From an uncultured Streptomyces sp. (lineage in GTDB: Bacteria > Actinomycetota > Actinomycetes > Streptomycetales > Streptomycetaceae): a stretch of DNA of 5,668 nucleotides. Each line of letters opens with the position of its first letter. The first letter of the stretch is position 1. A program made the position numbers and the translations under genes. Below are positions 1 to 5,668 of the stretch, piece by piece. The notes below the pieces were generated by a model. The model saw only the letters and a list, made by a program, of their open reading frames with translations, was not told where the DNA came from and ran no database searches. The DNA is taken from NCBI GenBank assembly GCA_946480485.1, contig CAMLJW010000356.1, positions 1 to 5,668 of the forward strand. Reading direction: 5' to 3'.

Positions 1-1
1 C

Positions 2-1234
2 CGCCGGGTGCCCGGCCTGAGCCAGTCCGTGCAGGGGGCCCTGGACGCCGCCGCGGTCCTCGCCCACCGGGACTCCTCCACCTCCCACTGGAACGACGAG
101 CGTCAGGTCCAGTGGCTCGACGGCACCGGAGCCCACCTCCACCGCGGCCACGGGCGGCTCGCCGGACCGCGCCGGGTCGCGGTCACCGGGCCGGAGGGCG
201 AGCACCACGAGCTCACCGCACGGCACGCCGTGGCCGTCTGCACCGGCAGCCGCGCCCTGGTGCCCGACCTGCCGGGCATCGACCGGGTCAAGCCGTGGAC
301 CAGCCGCGAGGCCACCAGCGCACAGGCGGTGCCGGGCCGTCTCGTAATCGTCGGCGGCGGTGTCGTCGGCGTCGAGATGGCCACCGCATGGCAGGCCCTC
401 GGCGCCCGGGTCATGGTCCTCGTACGGGGCAAGGGCCTGCTGCCCCGCATGGAGCCCTTCGCCGGTGAACTGGTCGCCGAGGCGCTGACGGAGGCGGGCG
501 CTGACCTGCGCACCGGCACGTCGGTGGAGTCGGTGACGCGGGACGGCCCGACGGTCGTGGTCACGACCGACAAGGGGGAGCGGATCGAGGCCGACGAGAT
601 CCTCTTCGCCACGGGCCGCGCTCCGCGCACCGACGACATCGGGCTCGACACGGTCGGCCTGGAGCCCGGCTCCTGGCTCCCTGTCGACGACAGCTGCCGG
701 GTGACGGGCAGCGCGTGGCTGTACGCGGTGGGCGACGTCAACCGCCGTGCCCTGCTGACCCATCAGGGCAAGTACCAGGCCCGCATCGCCGGTGCCGCCA
801 TCGCCGCGCGCGCCGCCGGCGTCCCCCTCCTGGAGTCCGACCCGTGGGGCGCCCACGCCGCCACCGCCGACCACGCCGCCGTTCCCCAGGTCGTCTTCAC
901 CGACCCGGAGGCCGCCGCGGTCGGTCTCTCCCTTGCCGAGGCGGAACAGGCCGGTCACCGCGTCCGCGCGGTCGACGTCGACCTCTCCTCGGTCGCCGGC
1001 GCCGGCCTCTACGCCGACGGCTACCGGGGGCGCGCCCGCATGGTCGTCGACCTCGACGAGGAAATCCTCCGCGGCGTCACCTTCGTCGGCCCGGGAGTAG
1101 GCGAACTCCTGCACTCGGCGACGATCGCGGTCGCCTCAGAGGTCCCGGTGAACCGGCTCTGGCACGCGGTACCGGCGTATCCGACCGTGAGCGAGGTGTG
1201 GCTGCGGCTGCTGGAGACGTACCGGGACGCGTAG
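2..1234 (+). CDS. Pyridine nucleotide-disulfide oxidoreductase family FAD/NAD(P)-dependent enzyme, 5'-truncated
   Basis: The frame is open to the left edge, so the true start, the N-terminal FAD-binding GxGxxG and any redox-active CxxxxC pair lie outside the window; family members are about 450-480 residues, so roughly 50-70 are missing. Counting from the GTG at 8, the visible part has an ATG-like segment (VCTGSRALVPDLPG, 77-90), a second Rossmann fold for NAD(P)H (GGGVVGVE, 116-123), the second FAD contact (ATGRAPRTDD, 201-210; YAVGDVN, 239-245) and a C-terminal dimerisation domain (about 290-408). The family includes dihydrolipoyl dehydrogenase, mercuric reductase and glutathione reductase. 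The substrate cannot be decided. Two details matter: the usual acidic residue at the end of NAD strand beta-2 is Arg139, which favours NADPH by analogy with glutathione reductase, and the His of the His-Glu dyad (HPTxSE) is Tyr391 (YPTVSE). It is a cytoplasmic enzyme; the next gene starts 196 bp after its stop codon. Confidence 0.9.
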   Translation, partial: RRVPGLSQSVQGALDAAAVLAHRDSSTSHWNDERQVQWLDGTGAHLHRGHGRLAGPRRVAVTGPEGEHHELTARHAVAVCTGSRALVPDLPGIDRVKPWTSREATSAQAVPGRLVIVGGGVVGVEMATAWQALGARVMVLVRGKGLLPRMEPFAGELVAEALTEAGADLRTGTSVESVTRDGPTVVVTTDKGERIEADEILFATGRAPRTDDIGLDTVGLEPGSWLPVDDSCRVTGSAWLYAVGDVNRRALLTHQGKYQARIAGAAIAARAAGVPLLESDPWGAHAATADHAAVPQVVFTDPEAAAVGLSLAEAEQAGHRVRAVDVDLSSVAGAGLYADGYRGRARMVVDLDEEILRGVTFVGPGVGELLHSATIAVASEVPVNRLWHAVPAYPTVSEVWLRLLETYRDA

Positions 1235-1430
1235 GAGCGAGCTTTTCCGCTGTCCGGCCTCCGCTGACCGGTCCCGGACCGCCCGGATGACCGGAGCCCC
1301 CGAATGTGAGCCACGCCACGAACATGGTCGGGAACCCGTCGCCACCGCCGACCGACTTCTGGAGCGCAACGGCAGAACACGGCCCGTCCCCAGCCGCACC
1401 TGCCCACACCTGCCCCGGAGAAGCCAGCCG

Positions 1431-2849
1431 ATGACCACCACTCCCTCGACCGAGACGGACGACGCCCCGGACTCCCTGGACTCGCCGGACTCCCCGCAAT
1501 CCGTCGCTCCCTCCCCGCAGCGCAGCCTCCGGGCGCCGCTGCGTGCCCTGGTGCTGCGGTTGCACTTCTACGCCGGAGTGCTCGTCGCCCCCTTCCTGCT
1601 CGTCGCCGCCACGACCGGGTTGCTGTACGCGGCGTCGTTCCAGGTCGAGAAGATCGTGTACGCCCATGAGTCGACCGTCCCCGTCGGCGACCGCGAGCTG
1701 CCCATCTCCGAGCAGGTGGCCGCCGCCCGCAAGGCCCACCCGCAGGGCACGGTCTTTGCCGTACGCCCCTCGCCGGAGGCGGACGCGACCACCAGGGTGC
1801 TGTTGTCCCGGGTCCCGGGCGTCGACGATGGCCACACCCTCGCCGTCTTCGTCGACCCGTACACCGGTGAGGTGCGTGGCGCGCTCGAACAGTACGGATC
1901 CACGGGCGCGTTGCCGTTGCGCACCTGGATCGACGAGTTCCACCGCGACCTGCACCTCGGCGAGACCGGCCGGCTCTACAGCGAGCTGGCCGCCAGCTGG
2001 CTGTGGGTGATCGCGGGCGGCGGCCTGGTGCTCTGGTTCAGCCGCCGTCGTACGCAGCGGAAGATCCGCACCACCAGCGGTCGCCGTCGCACGCTGGGCC
2101 TGCACGGCACGGTCGGCGTCTGGGCGGCGGCCGGGTTCTTCTTCCTGTCGGCGACAGGTCTGACGTGGTCGGCGTACGCCGGGTCGCACATCGACGCGCT
2201 GCGCACCTCGCTCGACCAGGCCACCCCCTCGGTGTCGGCGTCGGCGGACGGCGAGCACGCCGGCCACGAGTCCGCCTCGGCCGACGGAGGCGTCGAGCAC
2301 GGCGTCGGCCTCGACAAGGTCCTGGCGGCAGGCCGGGCGGAGGGCCTGGGCAACCCGGTGGAGATCGTCCCGCCCGCCGACGCGTCGTCCGCGTACGTCG
2401 TACAGCAGATCCAGCGCAGCTGGCCCACCAAGCAGGACGCGGTCGCCGTGGACCCGACGACCGGCGAGGTGACCGATGTGGTGCGCTTCGCCGACTATCC
2501 GGTGCTGGCGAAGCTGACCCGCTGGGGCATCGACGCGCACACCGGTGTCCTGTTCGGTGTCGTCAACCAGATCGCACTGATGGGCCTCGCACTCTGCCTG
2601 ATCCTGCTGATCCTGTGGGGTTACCGCATGTGGTGGCAGCGCGGCCGCGACTCCGCCTTCGGCCGTCCCGTCCCGCGCGGTGCCTGGCAGCAGGTCCCGC
2701 CCCATGCCCTGGTCCCGCTGATGGCCGCCATCGCCGTCCTCGGCTACTTCGTGCCACTCCTCGGCATCCCGCTGGCGGCCTTCGTCGCGATGGATGTGGC
2801 ACTCGGCGAGATCGCCTACCGGCGCGGAAAACGCACGTACGCGCGGTAG
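1431..2849 (+). CDS. PepSY-associated TM helix protein (COG3182-like, putative ferrisiderophore/iron-related membrane reductase)
   Basis: A 472-residue inner-membrane protein with five predicted helices: about 43-68, 187-204, 224-249, 371-401 and 427-456. Two extracytoplasmic PepSY-type segments end in the typical VDPxTGEV pattern (VDPYTGEVRG, 141-150; VDPTTGEVTD, 340-349). Conserved histidines sit at helix ends (H45 in LRLHFYAG, H171/H175 in FHRDLHLG, H225 in LGLHGTVG, H370 in DAHTG). Proteins of this family include iron-regulated membrane proteins, and FoxB-type members are dihaem ferrisiderophore reductases; haem ligation by these histidines is inferred here. The N-terminal ~35 residues are Ser/Pro/Asp-rich and probably cytoplasmic. 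A His/Ser/Ala-rich stretch (about 265-291, H276, H279, H290) in the second outer loop may touch metal. The ATG at 1431 is chosen because GGAG at 1417-1420 precedes it and the family start is near helix 1; the frame stays open back to an ATG at 1287, but that extension is basic and low in family character. A siderophore locus is not visible next to it. Confidence 0.9.
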   Translation: MTTTPSTETDDAPDSLDSPDSPQSVAPSPQRSLRAPLRALVLRLHFYAGVLVAPFLLVAATTGLLYAASFQVEKIVYAHESTVPVGDRELPISEQVAAARKAHPQGTVFAVRPSPEADATTRVLLSRVPGVDDGHTLAVFVDPYTGEVRGALEQYGSTGALPLRTWIDEFHRDLHLGETGRLYSELAASWLWVIAGGGLVLWFSRRRTQRKIRTTSGRRRTLGLHGTVGVWAAAGFFFLSATGLTWSAYAGSHIDALRTSLDQATPSVSASADGEHAGHESASADGGVEHGVGLDKVLAAGRAEGLGNPVEIVPPADASSAYVVQQIQRSWPTKQDAVAVDPTTGEVTDVVRFADYPVLAKLTRWGIDAHTGVLFGVVNQIALMGLALCLILLILWGYRMWWQRGRDSAFGRPVPRGAWQQVPPHALVPLMAAIAVLGYFVPLLGIPLAAFVAMDVALGEIAYRRGKRTYAR

Positions 2850-2861
2850 CCACAACAGGGT

Positions 2862-2889
2862 GGGCGCGCCCGATGGTCGCAGCGCGCTG
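2862..2889. repeat. Two short perfect palindromes downstream of the PepSY gene
   Basis: GGGCGCGCCC (2862-2871) and CAGCGCGCTG (2880-2889) are each perfect 10-bp palindromes, 18 bp apart start to start, beginning 13 bp after the stop codon at 2849. They may add RNA structure before the hairpin at 2939 or be chance in GC-rich DNA. They are too short and loop-free to be terminators on their own. Confidence 0.3.
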
Positions 2890-2938
2890 TTTCTGATCAA
2901 CGTGACATCCGGGGAAACGGAACGGATGATCGAAGAGA

Positions 2939-2971
2939 AGGGTCGCCGTGCGTCCCGACTCGGGCGACCCT
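2939..2971 (+). terminator. Hairpin terminator after the PepSY gene
   Basis: AGGGTCGCC (2939-2947) pairs perfectly with GGCGACCCT (2963-2971), a 9-bp GC-rich stem with a 15-nt loop, starting 90 bp after the stop of the PepSY gene. There is no T-run, which is common for actinobacterial hairpin terminators. The position between two same-strand genes of different type supports termination; a leader structure for the Rieske gene is the alternative. Confidence 0.6.
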
Positions 2972-2974
2972 GTC

Positions 2975-3006
2975 GGTATGGGTGTGGTGCAGGTACGGGT
3001 GTGGTG
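2975..3006. repeat. Tandem direct repeat upstream of the Rieske gene, possible operator
   Basis: Two copies of GGTAYGGGTGTGGTG (2975-2989 and 2992-3006) match at 14 of 15 bases with a 17-bp period. They begin 3 bp after the hairpin and end 135 bp before the ATG at 3142. Paired direct repeats in this position are consistent with an activator or repressor site for the downstream gene, but no cognate regulator is in the window and slippage duplication is also possible. Confidence 0.45.
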
Positions 3007-3126
3007 ACAAGCCCATGGAAACCGGGCGCACCGACTGAACGGCCTGACCAACGGAACGGCACGCCGGGCAGCGCTGGGCGTCGAGCATCTTGCCTTCCCA
3101 CTTTTCCGTATCGGAGATCTGCATAC

Positions 3127-3133
3127 GAGGGAG
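3127..3133 (+). promoter_or_regulatory. Ribosome binding site that fixes the Rieske gene start
   Basis: GAGGGAG lies 8 nt before the ATG at 3142. The reading frame is open much further upstream, into the end of the PepSY gene, but no upstream start has a comparable site, so translation from 3142 is preferred. Confidence 0.75.
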
Positions 3134-3141
3134 AAAAGAGC

Positions 3142-4329
3142 ATGTCGGAGGGACAGATCGCAGAAGATGGAATGGGTTCGTTCGGGCCGGAGAATAATTC
3201 CCGCCGCTTCCTTGCTCCTCATGAGGAAGCCCAGTCCGACCTCCGGCGTACCGGGATTGATCCGAATTTCTGGTATCCAGTCGCTGTCTCCGCGAGCCTG
3301 CCGAAGAACAAGACATTCGCTGCCACGTTCGCGGGTGAGCGGATCGCGTTGTATCGCGGCGCGAGCGGAACGGTCTACGCGTTGGAGGACCGGTGTGCCC
3401 ACCGTCAGGTACCGCTCAGTATGGGTGTCGTGGAAGGAGAGACGCTTCGCTGCTGTTATCACGCCTGGGCCTACCGAGGTAACGGCCGCATCTCCCAGAT
3501 CCCCTATCTGCCCAAGGGAGTCGACCGTCCGCCGCGCGCTGTGCGCGCCTATCCGATCCGAGAAGCCTATGGGCTTCTGTTCGTCTTCCCGGGCGACCCT
3601 GAGAAGGCGGCCACGACACATTTGCCCAAGCTCCCGGAGTTCCACTCCCCCAAGTACAGAACCATGACGTTCTCGCGCACCGTGCACTGCCACTACTCGT
3701 TCATGCACGAAAACCTGCTCGACATGAACCACCAGTTCTTGCACCGGGGCATCCTTGGCAAGATCCGGCCCAAACTCCTCGGGTACGACATCGGACCGCG
3801 ATCCGCGGAGGCCCGGTACCTGTTCATCCCTGCCGGTGGAAGGAAGGACCGTGGCGCCGGCCTGCTGTCCGCCGAGGGGGTCCGTGGTAGCACAACACCC
3901 GACGTTGTCACCATCCGCACCGACTACCCCTACCAGACGCTCCAAGCGGTCCCCGAAAATGCCGAAGCCCCGGCGTTTTCCCTCTGGGTGGCCTACGTGC
4001 CGGAGGATGCCGAGCAGCGCACCAATCACGCCTATGGGCTGCTCATGATCGCGAAGCCTCCGCTACCTGGAGCTCTCCATCTTGCCTGGCCGTTCATCCG
4101 GCGCTTCACCGAACGCGTGTTCGCCGAGGATCGGAGGGCGGTCGAGGCCGAGCAGCGGGCCTGGGACGAGCAGGGAGAGGACTGGAATCAAGAGGTCTTC
4201 CCACTGATCCTCGACGTCCGCAAGGTACTGCGCAGCAACGGCGTCCCTATCAGCCCCGATTCCGCCGTGTGTCGATCCGCCGCATGGTGCGGCCATGCGC
4301 TGCCCGCCAACGAGAAAGGGCCCGTGTAG
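3142..4329 (+). CDS. Rieske [2Fe-2S] non-haem iron oxygenase (ring-hydroxylating oxygenase alpha-subunit type)
   Basis: A 395-residue cytoplasmic oxygenase. The N-terminal Rieske domain (about 43-150) has the cluster motif C85-x-H87-x16-C104-x2-H107 (CAH...CCYH). The catalytic SRPBCC-like domain (about 165-370) carries N191-x2-D194-x2-H197-x3-H201 (NLLDMNHQFLH): the two His ligands of the mononuclear iron and the Asp that bridges to the neighbouring subunit's Rieske cluster. The carboxylate ligand is probably D330 in VFAEDRRAVEAEQ, about 130 residues after the second His, as in dicamba monooxygenase-type enzymes. The single-polypeptide size and lack of a beta subunit suggest a homotrimeric mono- or dioxygenase/demethylase (pheophorbide a oxygenase, DMO and RedG-like enzymes share this layout); the substrate is unknown. 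No ferredoxin or reductase is adjacent. H-x3-H rather than the commoner H-x4-H is shared with CarAa-like oxygenases. The C-terminal tail (C377, C383, H385) is unusual. The first ~120 bp around the start are lower in GC (about 57%) than the left-hand genes. Confidence 0.93.
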   Translation: MSEGQIAEDGMGSFGPENNSRRFLAPHEEAQSDLRRTGIDPNFWYPVAVSASLPKNKTFAATFAGERIALYRGASGTVYALEDRCAHRQVPLSMGVVEGETLRCCYHAWAYRGNGRISQIPYLPKGVDRPPRAVRAYPIREAYGLLFVFPGDPEKAATTHLPKLPEFHSPKYRTMTFSRTVHCHYSFMHENLLDMNHQFLHRGILGKIRPKLLGYDIGPRSAEARYLFIPAGGRKDRGAGLLSAEGVRGSTTPDVVTIRTDYPYQTLQAVPENAEAPAFSLWVAYVPEDAEQRTNHAYGLLMIAKPPLPGALHLAWPFIRRFTERVFAEDRRAVEAEQRAWDEQGEDWNQEVFPLILDVRKVLRSNGVPISPDSAVCRSAAWCGHALPANEKGPV

Positions 4330-4369
4330 GGCGCCTGGCCGCGGGTAATCGGTCAAGGAAGCCGGATGT

Positions 4370-4378
4370 GGAGGTGAG
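4370..4378 (+). promoter_or_regulatory. Very strong ribosome binding site of the small membrane protein
   Basis: GGAGGTGAG is close to a perfect complement of the 16S rRNA 3' end and lies 4 nt before the ATG at 4383 (7-8 nt from the GGAGG core). It decides this start over the in-frame GTG at 4368 and the ATG at 4269, which would overlap the Rieske gene. Confidence 0.8.
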
Positions 4379-4382
4379 AGCG

Positions 4383-4724
4383 ATGCTCTTGTTGGCGCTC
4401 TTGCTGGTGCTGGCCACCGGCGCGTTCACGGCCATCGCCGTCGTGGAGAACTTTTCGCGTGGACCTGATTACGCCGTGGAGATGTTTGGCAATCAGATCG
4501 CGACGCTGAATGCGCCGGGACTCTTTCTTTCCGGCGTGGGACTGGCACTGATCTTCTGCCTGGGGCTGGCCGGGCTCGCCGCCGGACTGAGGCGGCGTCA
4601 TCGTGCGCGTGGAGTCCGGGCATCCGTGCCGGTCGCGTCCACGACAAGGCAGCGGGACGCCCAGGGCCCCACGCCGCCGCGATCGGTTCACCGCCGACGG
4701 GGCTGGCACCTCTTCGGGCACTGA
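4383..4724 (+). CDS. Small two-helix membrane protein, LapA-like topology, function unknown
   Basis: A 113-residue protein with a hydrophobic segment at 2-21, a 22-residue outer loop (VENFSRGPDYAVEMFGNQIA, 21-40), a second segment at about 44-69, and then a basic C-terminal tail (RRRHRAR at 70-76) of 44 residues ending RRRGWHLFGH. By the positive-inside rule both ends face the cytoplasm, giving a helical hairpin. The layout (helix, short loop with a predicted strand, Gly/Ala-rich helix, basic tail) resembles LapA/DUF1049-type small membrane proteins common in actinomycetes, but no diagnostic motif is visible, so the family is only suggested. The first helix is not followed by a convincing signal peptidase site. 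It begins 53 bp after the Rieske gene with no hairpin between, so co-transcription is likely; a role as membrane anchor or partner for the oxygenase is speculation. Confidence 0.85.
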   Translation: MLLLALLLVLATGAFTAIAVVENFSRGPDYAVEMFGNQIATLNAPGLFLSGVGLALIFCLGLAGLAAGLRRRHRARGVRASVPVASTTRQRDAQGPTPPRSVHRRRGWHLFGH

Positions 4725-4794
4725 CGCAGGCACAGCTCAGACCGCCGGCCGCTGTTGTCGTTGATGACCGTCACCTGAGAGAAGGTTTTGCGGG

Positions 4795-4822
4795 CCCCCA
4801 CGAGGGGGACGGCTGTTGTTTT
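4795..4822 (+). terminator. Possible weak terminator after the small membrane protein gene
   Basis: CCCCC (4795-4799), loop ACGA and GGGGG (4804-4808) form a short, very GC-rich stem, followed after six bases by a T-rich run (TTGTTTT, 4816-4822). It lies 70 bp after the stop at 4724 and before the promoter of the next gene. The stem is only 5 bp, so the call is tentative. Confidence 0.4.
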
Positions 4823-4851
4823 GACAAGGTTTGTGATCTCTGGCCAGGCTC

Positions 4852-4898
4852 GGTCACTAGCCGTCGCAGAAGTCAACTGCCTTGCCACTGAGGTCACT
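4852..4898. repeat. Spaced direct repeat GGTCACT upstream of the last gene
   Basis: GGTCACT occurs at 4852-4858 and again at 4892-4898, 40 bp apart, close to four helical turns. The second copy lies inside the spacer of the predicted promoter. Same-face spacing fits a regulator-binding pair, but a 7-mer repeat can occur by chance. Confidence 0.25.
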
Positions 4899-4912
4899 TG
4901 CGCATCTATAGT
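4882..4912 (+). promoter_or_regulatory. Predicted sigma70-type (HrdB-like) promoter of the last gene
   Basis: TTGCCA (4882-4887) matches five of six -35 bases and TATAGT (4907-4912) five of six -10 bases; the 19-bp spacer is longer than ideal. Transcription would begin near 4919, about 50 nt before the chosen GTG start at 4970. Such an AT-rich -10 stands out in this GC-rich DNA. Confidence 0.5.
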
Positions 4913-4923
4913 GCTCTGCGATC

Positions 4924-4931
4924 TGACGTCA
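4924..4931. promoter_or_regulatory. Perfect palindrome TGACGTCA just after the predicted transcription start
   Basis: TGACGTCA at 4924-4931 would lie at about +5 to +12 of the predicted transcript, where a bound dimeric repressor could block initiation. A related imperfect form, TGACCGTCA, is at 4765-4773. No regulator is identified, so an operator role is inference. Confidence 0.3.
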
Positions 4932-4957
4932 TGCTGTGCGAGGCGCACGGCCTGGGT

Positions 4958-4964
4958 GGGGGAG
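4958..4964 (+). promoter_or_regulatory. Ribosome binding site of the last gene
   Basis: GGGGGAG ends 5 nt before the GTG at 4970. The in-frame GTG at 4964 overlaps it and the in-frame ATG at 4931 has no Shine-Dalgarno sequence and would be only about 12 nt into the predicted transcript, so 4970 is the preferred start. Confidence 0.55.
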
Positions 4965-4969
4965 TGCCT

Positions 4970-5668
4970 GTGGAGCAGCAACAACTGAATGCCGTGCTGG
5001 CACGCCTGGCGATCAGAAGCAGGTTCCGCCGGACAAGGCTCCGGTTCGGGCGCCGGACCGGCGCACTGGTGTTTCAGATCGAGGGCGAGCCCGGCGATAC
5101 CAGCCGGTGGCTCGACGGGTTTCGGGAACGCTGCGACGAGGTCCTGCCCGTGAGCAGCCCCGACGCCGTGCGGCCGGAAGAGACGCTCGAGCAGCAAGTT
5201 GTCGAGCAGTTGCGGGACATCGTTGAGGCATGTGGGTACGAGGGCAGGCCGCGCTATGCCCTGCCGATCGTCTTTCCGCGGTTCGCGGCGGCACGCACCG
5301 CGCTGTACGACTGGCAACCTGATGAGGGGCAAGGCGAACGCCAGCAGCTCGACAGTCTCCTGCGGGCGGTCAAGGAAGCGATCACACAGGCCAAGAGCCT
5401 CTCCCTCCAGGAGCTTCGCGTCCGGTTGGAGGGGATAGCCACCGACCAGAACGTCGCCCTGCAGCTGAGCGGACTCGTCGGAGTCGTGCTCCGGGTGACC
5501 AGCGCAGTGCGCTTCCCTTATCGCAGGACCATGCGCTGGTTCAGGGTCGTGCGGTTCAACCACCTCGCGCACAACGCCAAGCTGTGCAAAGAACTCCGCA
5601 CGTGGCGCGACAAGGCCCCGCAAGAGAAGCAGCTGCTGCTGGTCGAATCGCTGCTGGCGGACATCGAC
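4970..5668 (+). CDS. N-terminal part of an unrecognised, probably large soluble protein (3'-truncated)
   Basis: At least 233 residues, open at the right edge with no stop. Third codon positions are strongly G/C and the sequence is a plausible protein, so the plus strand is coding here. It begins MEQQQLNAVLARLAIRSRFR, with an Arg-rich segment (16-29), then an acidic/amphipathic helical stretch (about 55-90), a hydrophobic patch RYALPIVFPRF (95-105), a long helical segment (120-155), a moderately hydrophobic helix (about 162-180, QNVALQLSGLVGVVLRVTSA region) followed by basic RFPYRRTMRWFRVVRF, and at the edge QEKQLLLVESLLADID (218-233). The last part resembles the helical lead-in to an ATP-binding domain seen in actinobacterial multi-domain (STAND/NACHT-like) proteins, but no Walker A is in the window, so this is a guess. 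No signal peptide or clear transmembrane helix is seen. It appears to have its own promoter. Alternative starts are 4964 and 4931. Confidence 0.8.
   Translation, partial: MEQQQLNAVLARLAIRSRFRRTRLRFGRRTGALVFQIEGEPGDTSRWLDGFRERCDEVLPVSSPDAVRPEETLEQQVVEQLRDIVEACGYEGRPRYALPIVFPRFAAARTALYDWQPDEGQGERQQLDSLLRAVKEAITQAKSLSLQELRVRLEGIATDQNVALQLSGLVGVVLRVTSAVRFPYRRTMRWFRVVRFNHLAHNAKLCKELRTWRDKAPQEKQLLLVESLLADID

Noticed and set aside
1252..1279. GTCCGG/CCGGAC inverted repeat after the oxidoreductase gene
   Set aside because: The stem is only 6 bp with a 16-nt loop and no T-run; such matches are common in DNA this GC-rich, so it was not called a terminator.
1287..1430. N-terminal extension of the PepSY protein from the ATG at 1287
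   Set aside because: The 48 extra residues are Arg/Pro-rich without similarity to a signal or helix, and GGAG before the ATG at 1431 gives a better start.
3053..3082. GGAAC ... CGTC pair resembling an ECF sigma factor promoter upstream of the Rieske gene
   Set aside because: The spacer is 21 bp, well over the usual 16-17 bp for ECF promoters.
1077..3143. Long minus-strand open frame (688 codons) across the PepSY gene
   Set aside because: It is a GC-rich shadow: low-complexity Arg/Gly/Asp/His composition, no family resemblance, and it lies opposite a well-supported membrane protein gene.
2563..4029. Minus-strand open frame (488 codons) opposite the Rieske gene
   Set aside because: The plus strand carries complete Rieske and iron-ligand motifs; the minus translation has no recognisable motif and spans an intergenic region with a terminator.
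4788..4988. 66-codon plus-strand open frame in the intergenic region
   Set aside because: No ribosome binding site was noted, the composition is not protein-like, it spans the predicted promoter and overlaps the start of the next gene.
4688..5623. Minus-strand open frame (311 codons) at the right end
   Set aside because: The plus frame from 4970 has the better third-position GC pattern, a promoter and a ribosome binding site. The minus product looks like a mirror of that coding region and runs through the intergenic region.

Overview
The window is high-GC DNA with strong G/C bias at third codon positions, Shine-Dalgarno motifs of the GGAGG type and GTG starts. This is typical of an actinomycete, most likely Streptomyces or a close relative (inferred from composition and protein style, not from a database match). 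Five coding regions are supported, all on the plus strand; the first and the last run off the window.

Left part (1-2849): the C-terminal ~410 residues of a two-dinucleotide-fold flavin disulfide-reductase-type oxidoreductase, then, after a ~200-bp gap, a complete five-helix PepSY_TM membrane protein of the iron-regulated / ferrisiderophore-reductase-like type. Both look like ordinary chromosomal redox genes. A 9-bp-stem hairpin at 2939-2971 probably ends this transcription block.

Middle (2850-4724): a 292-bp intergenic region with the hairpin, a 17-bp-period tandem repeat (2975-3006) and two 10-bp palindromes precedes a single-component-style Rieske non-haem iron oxygenase (3142-4329) that retains its visible metal-ligand motifs. 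It is followed 53 bp later by a 113-residue two-helix membrane protein with a very strong ribosome binding site. The two may be co-transcribed. No dedicated ferredoxin or reductase is present, so the electron donor and substrate cannot be read from the window.

Right part (4725-5668): a lower-GC intergenic stretch (about 54% G+C over 4811-4930 by hand count) carries a plausible sigma70-type promoter, a perfect TGACGTCA palindrome and a spaced direct repeat. It leads into the start of a large, unrecognised, charged soluble protein that is still open at the window end. This gene, the membrane protein and the Rieske oxygenase look more like accessory than core genome. No RNA genes, CRISPR array, intact insertion sequence or origin were seen.
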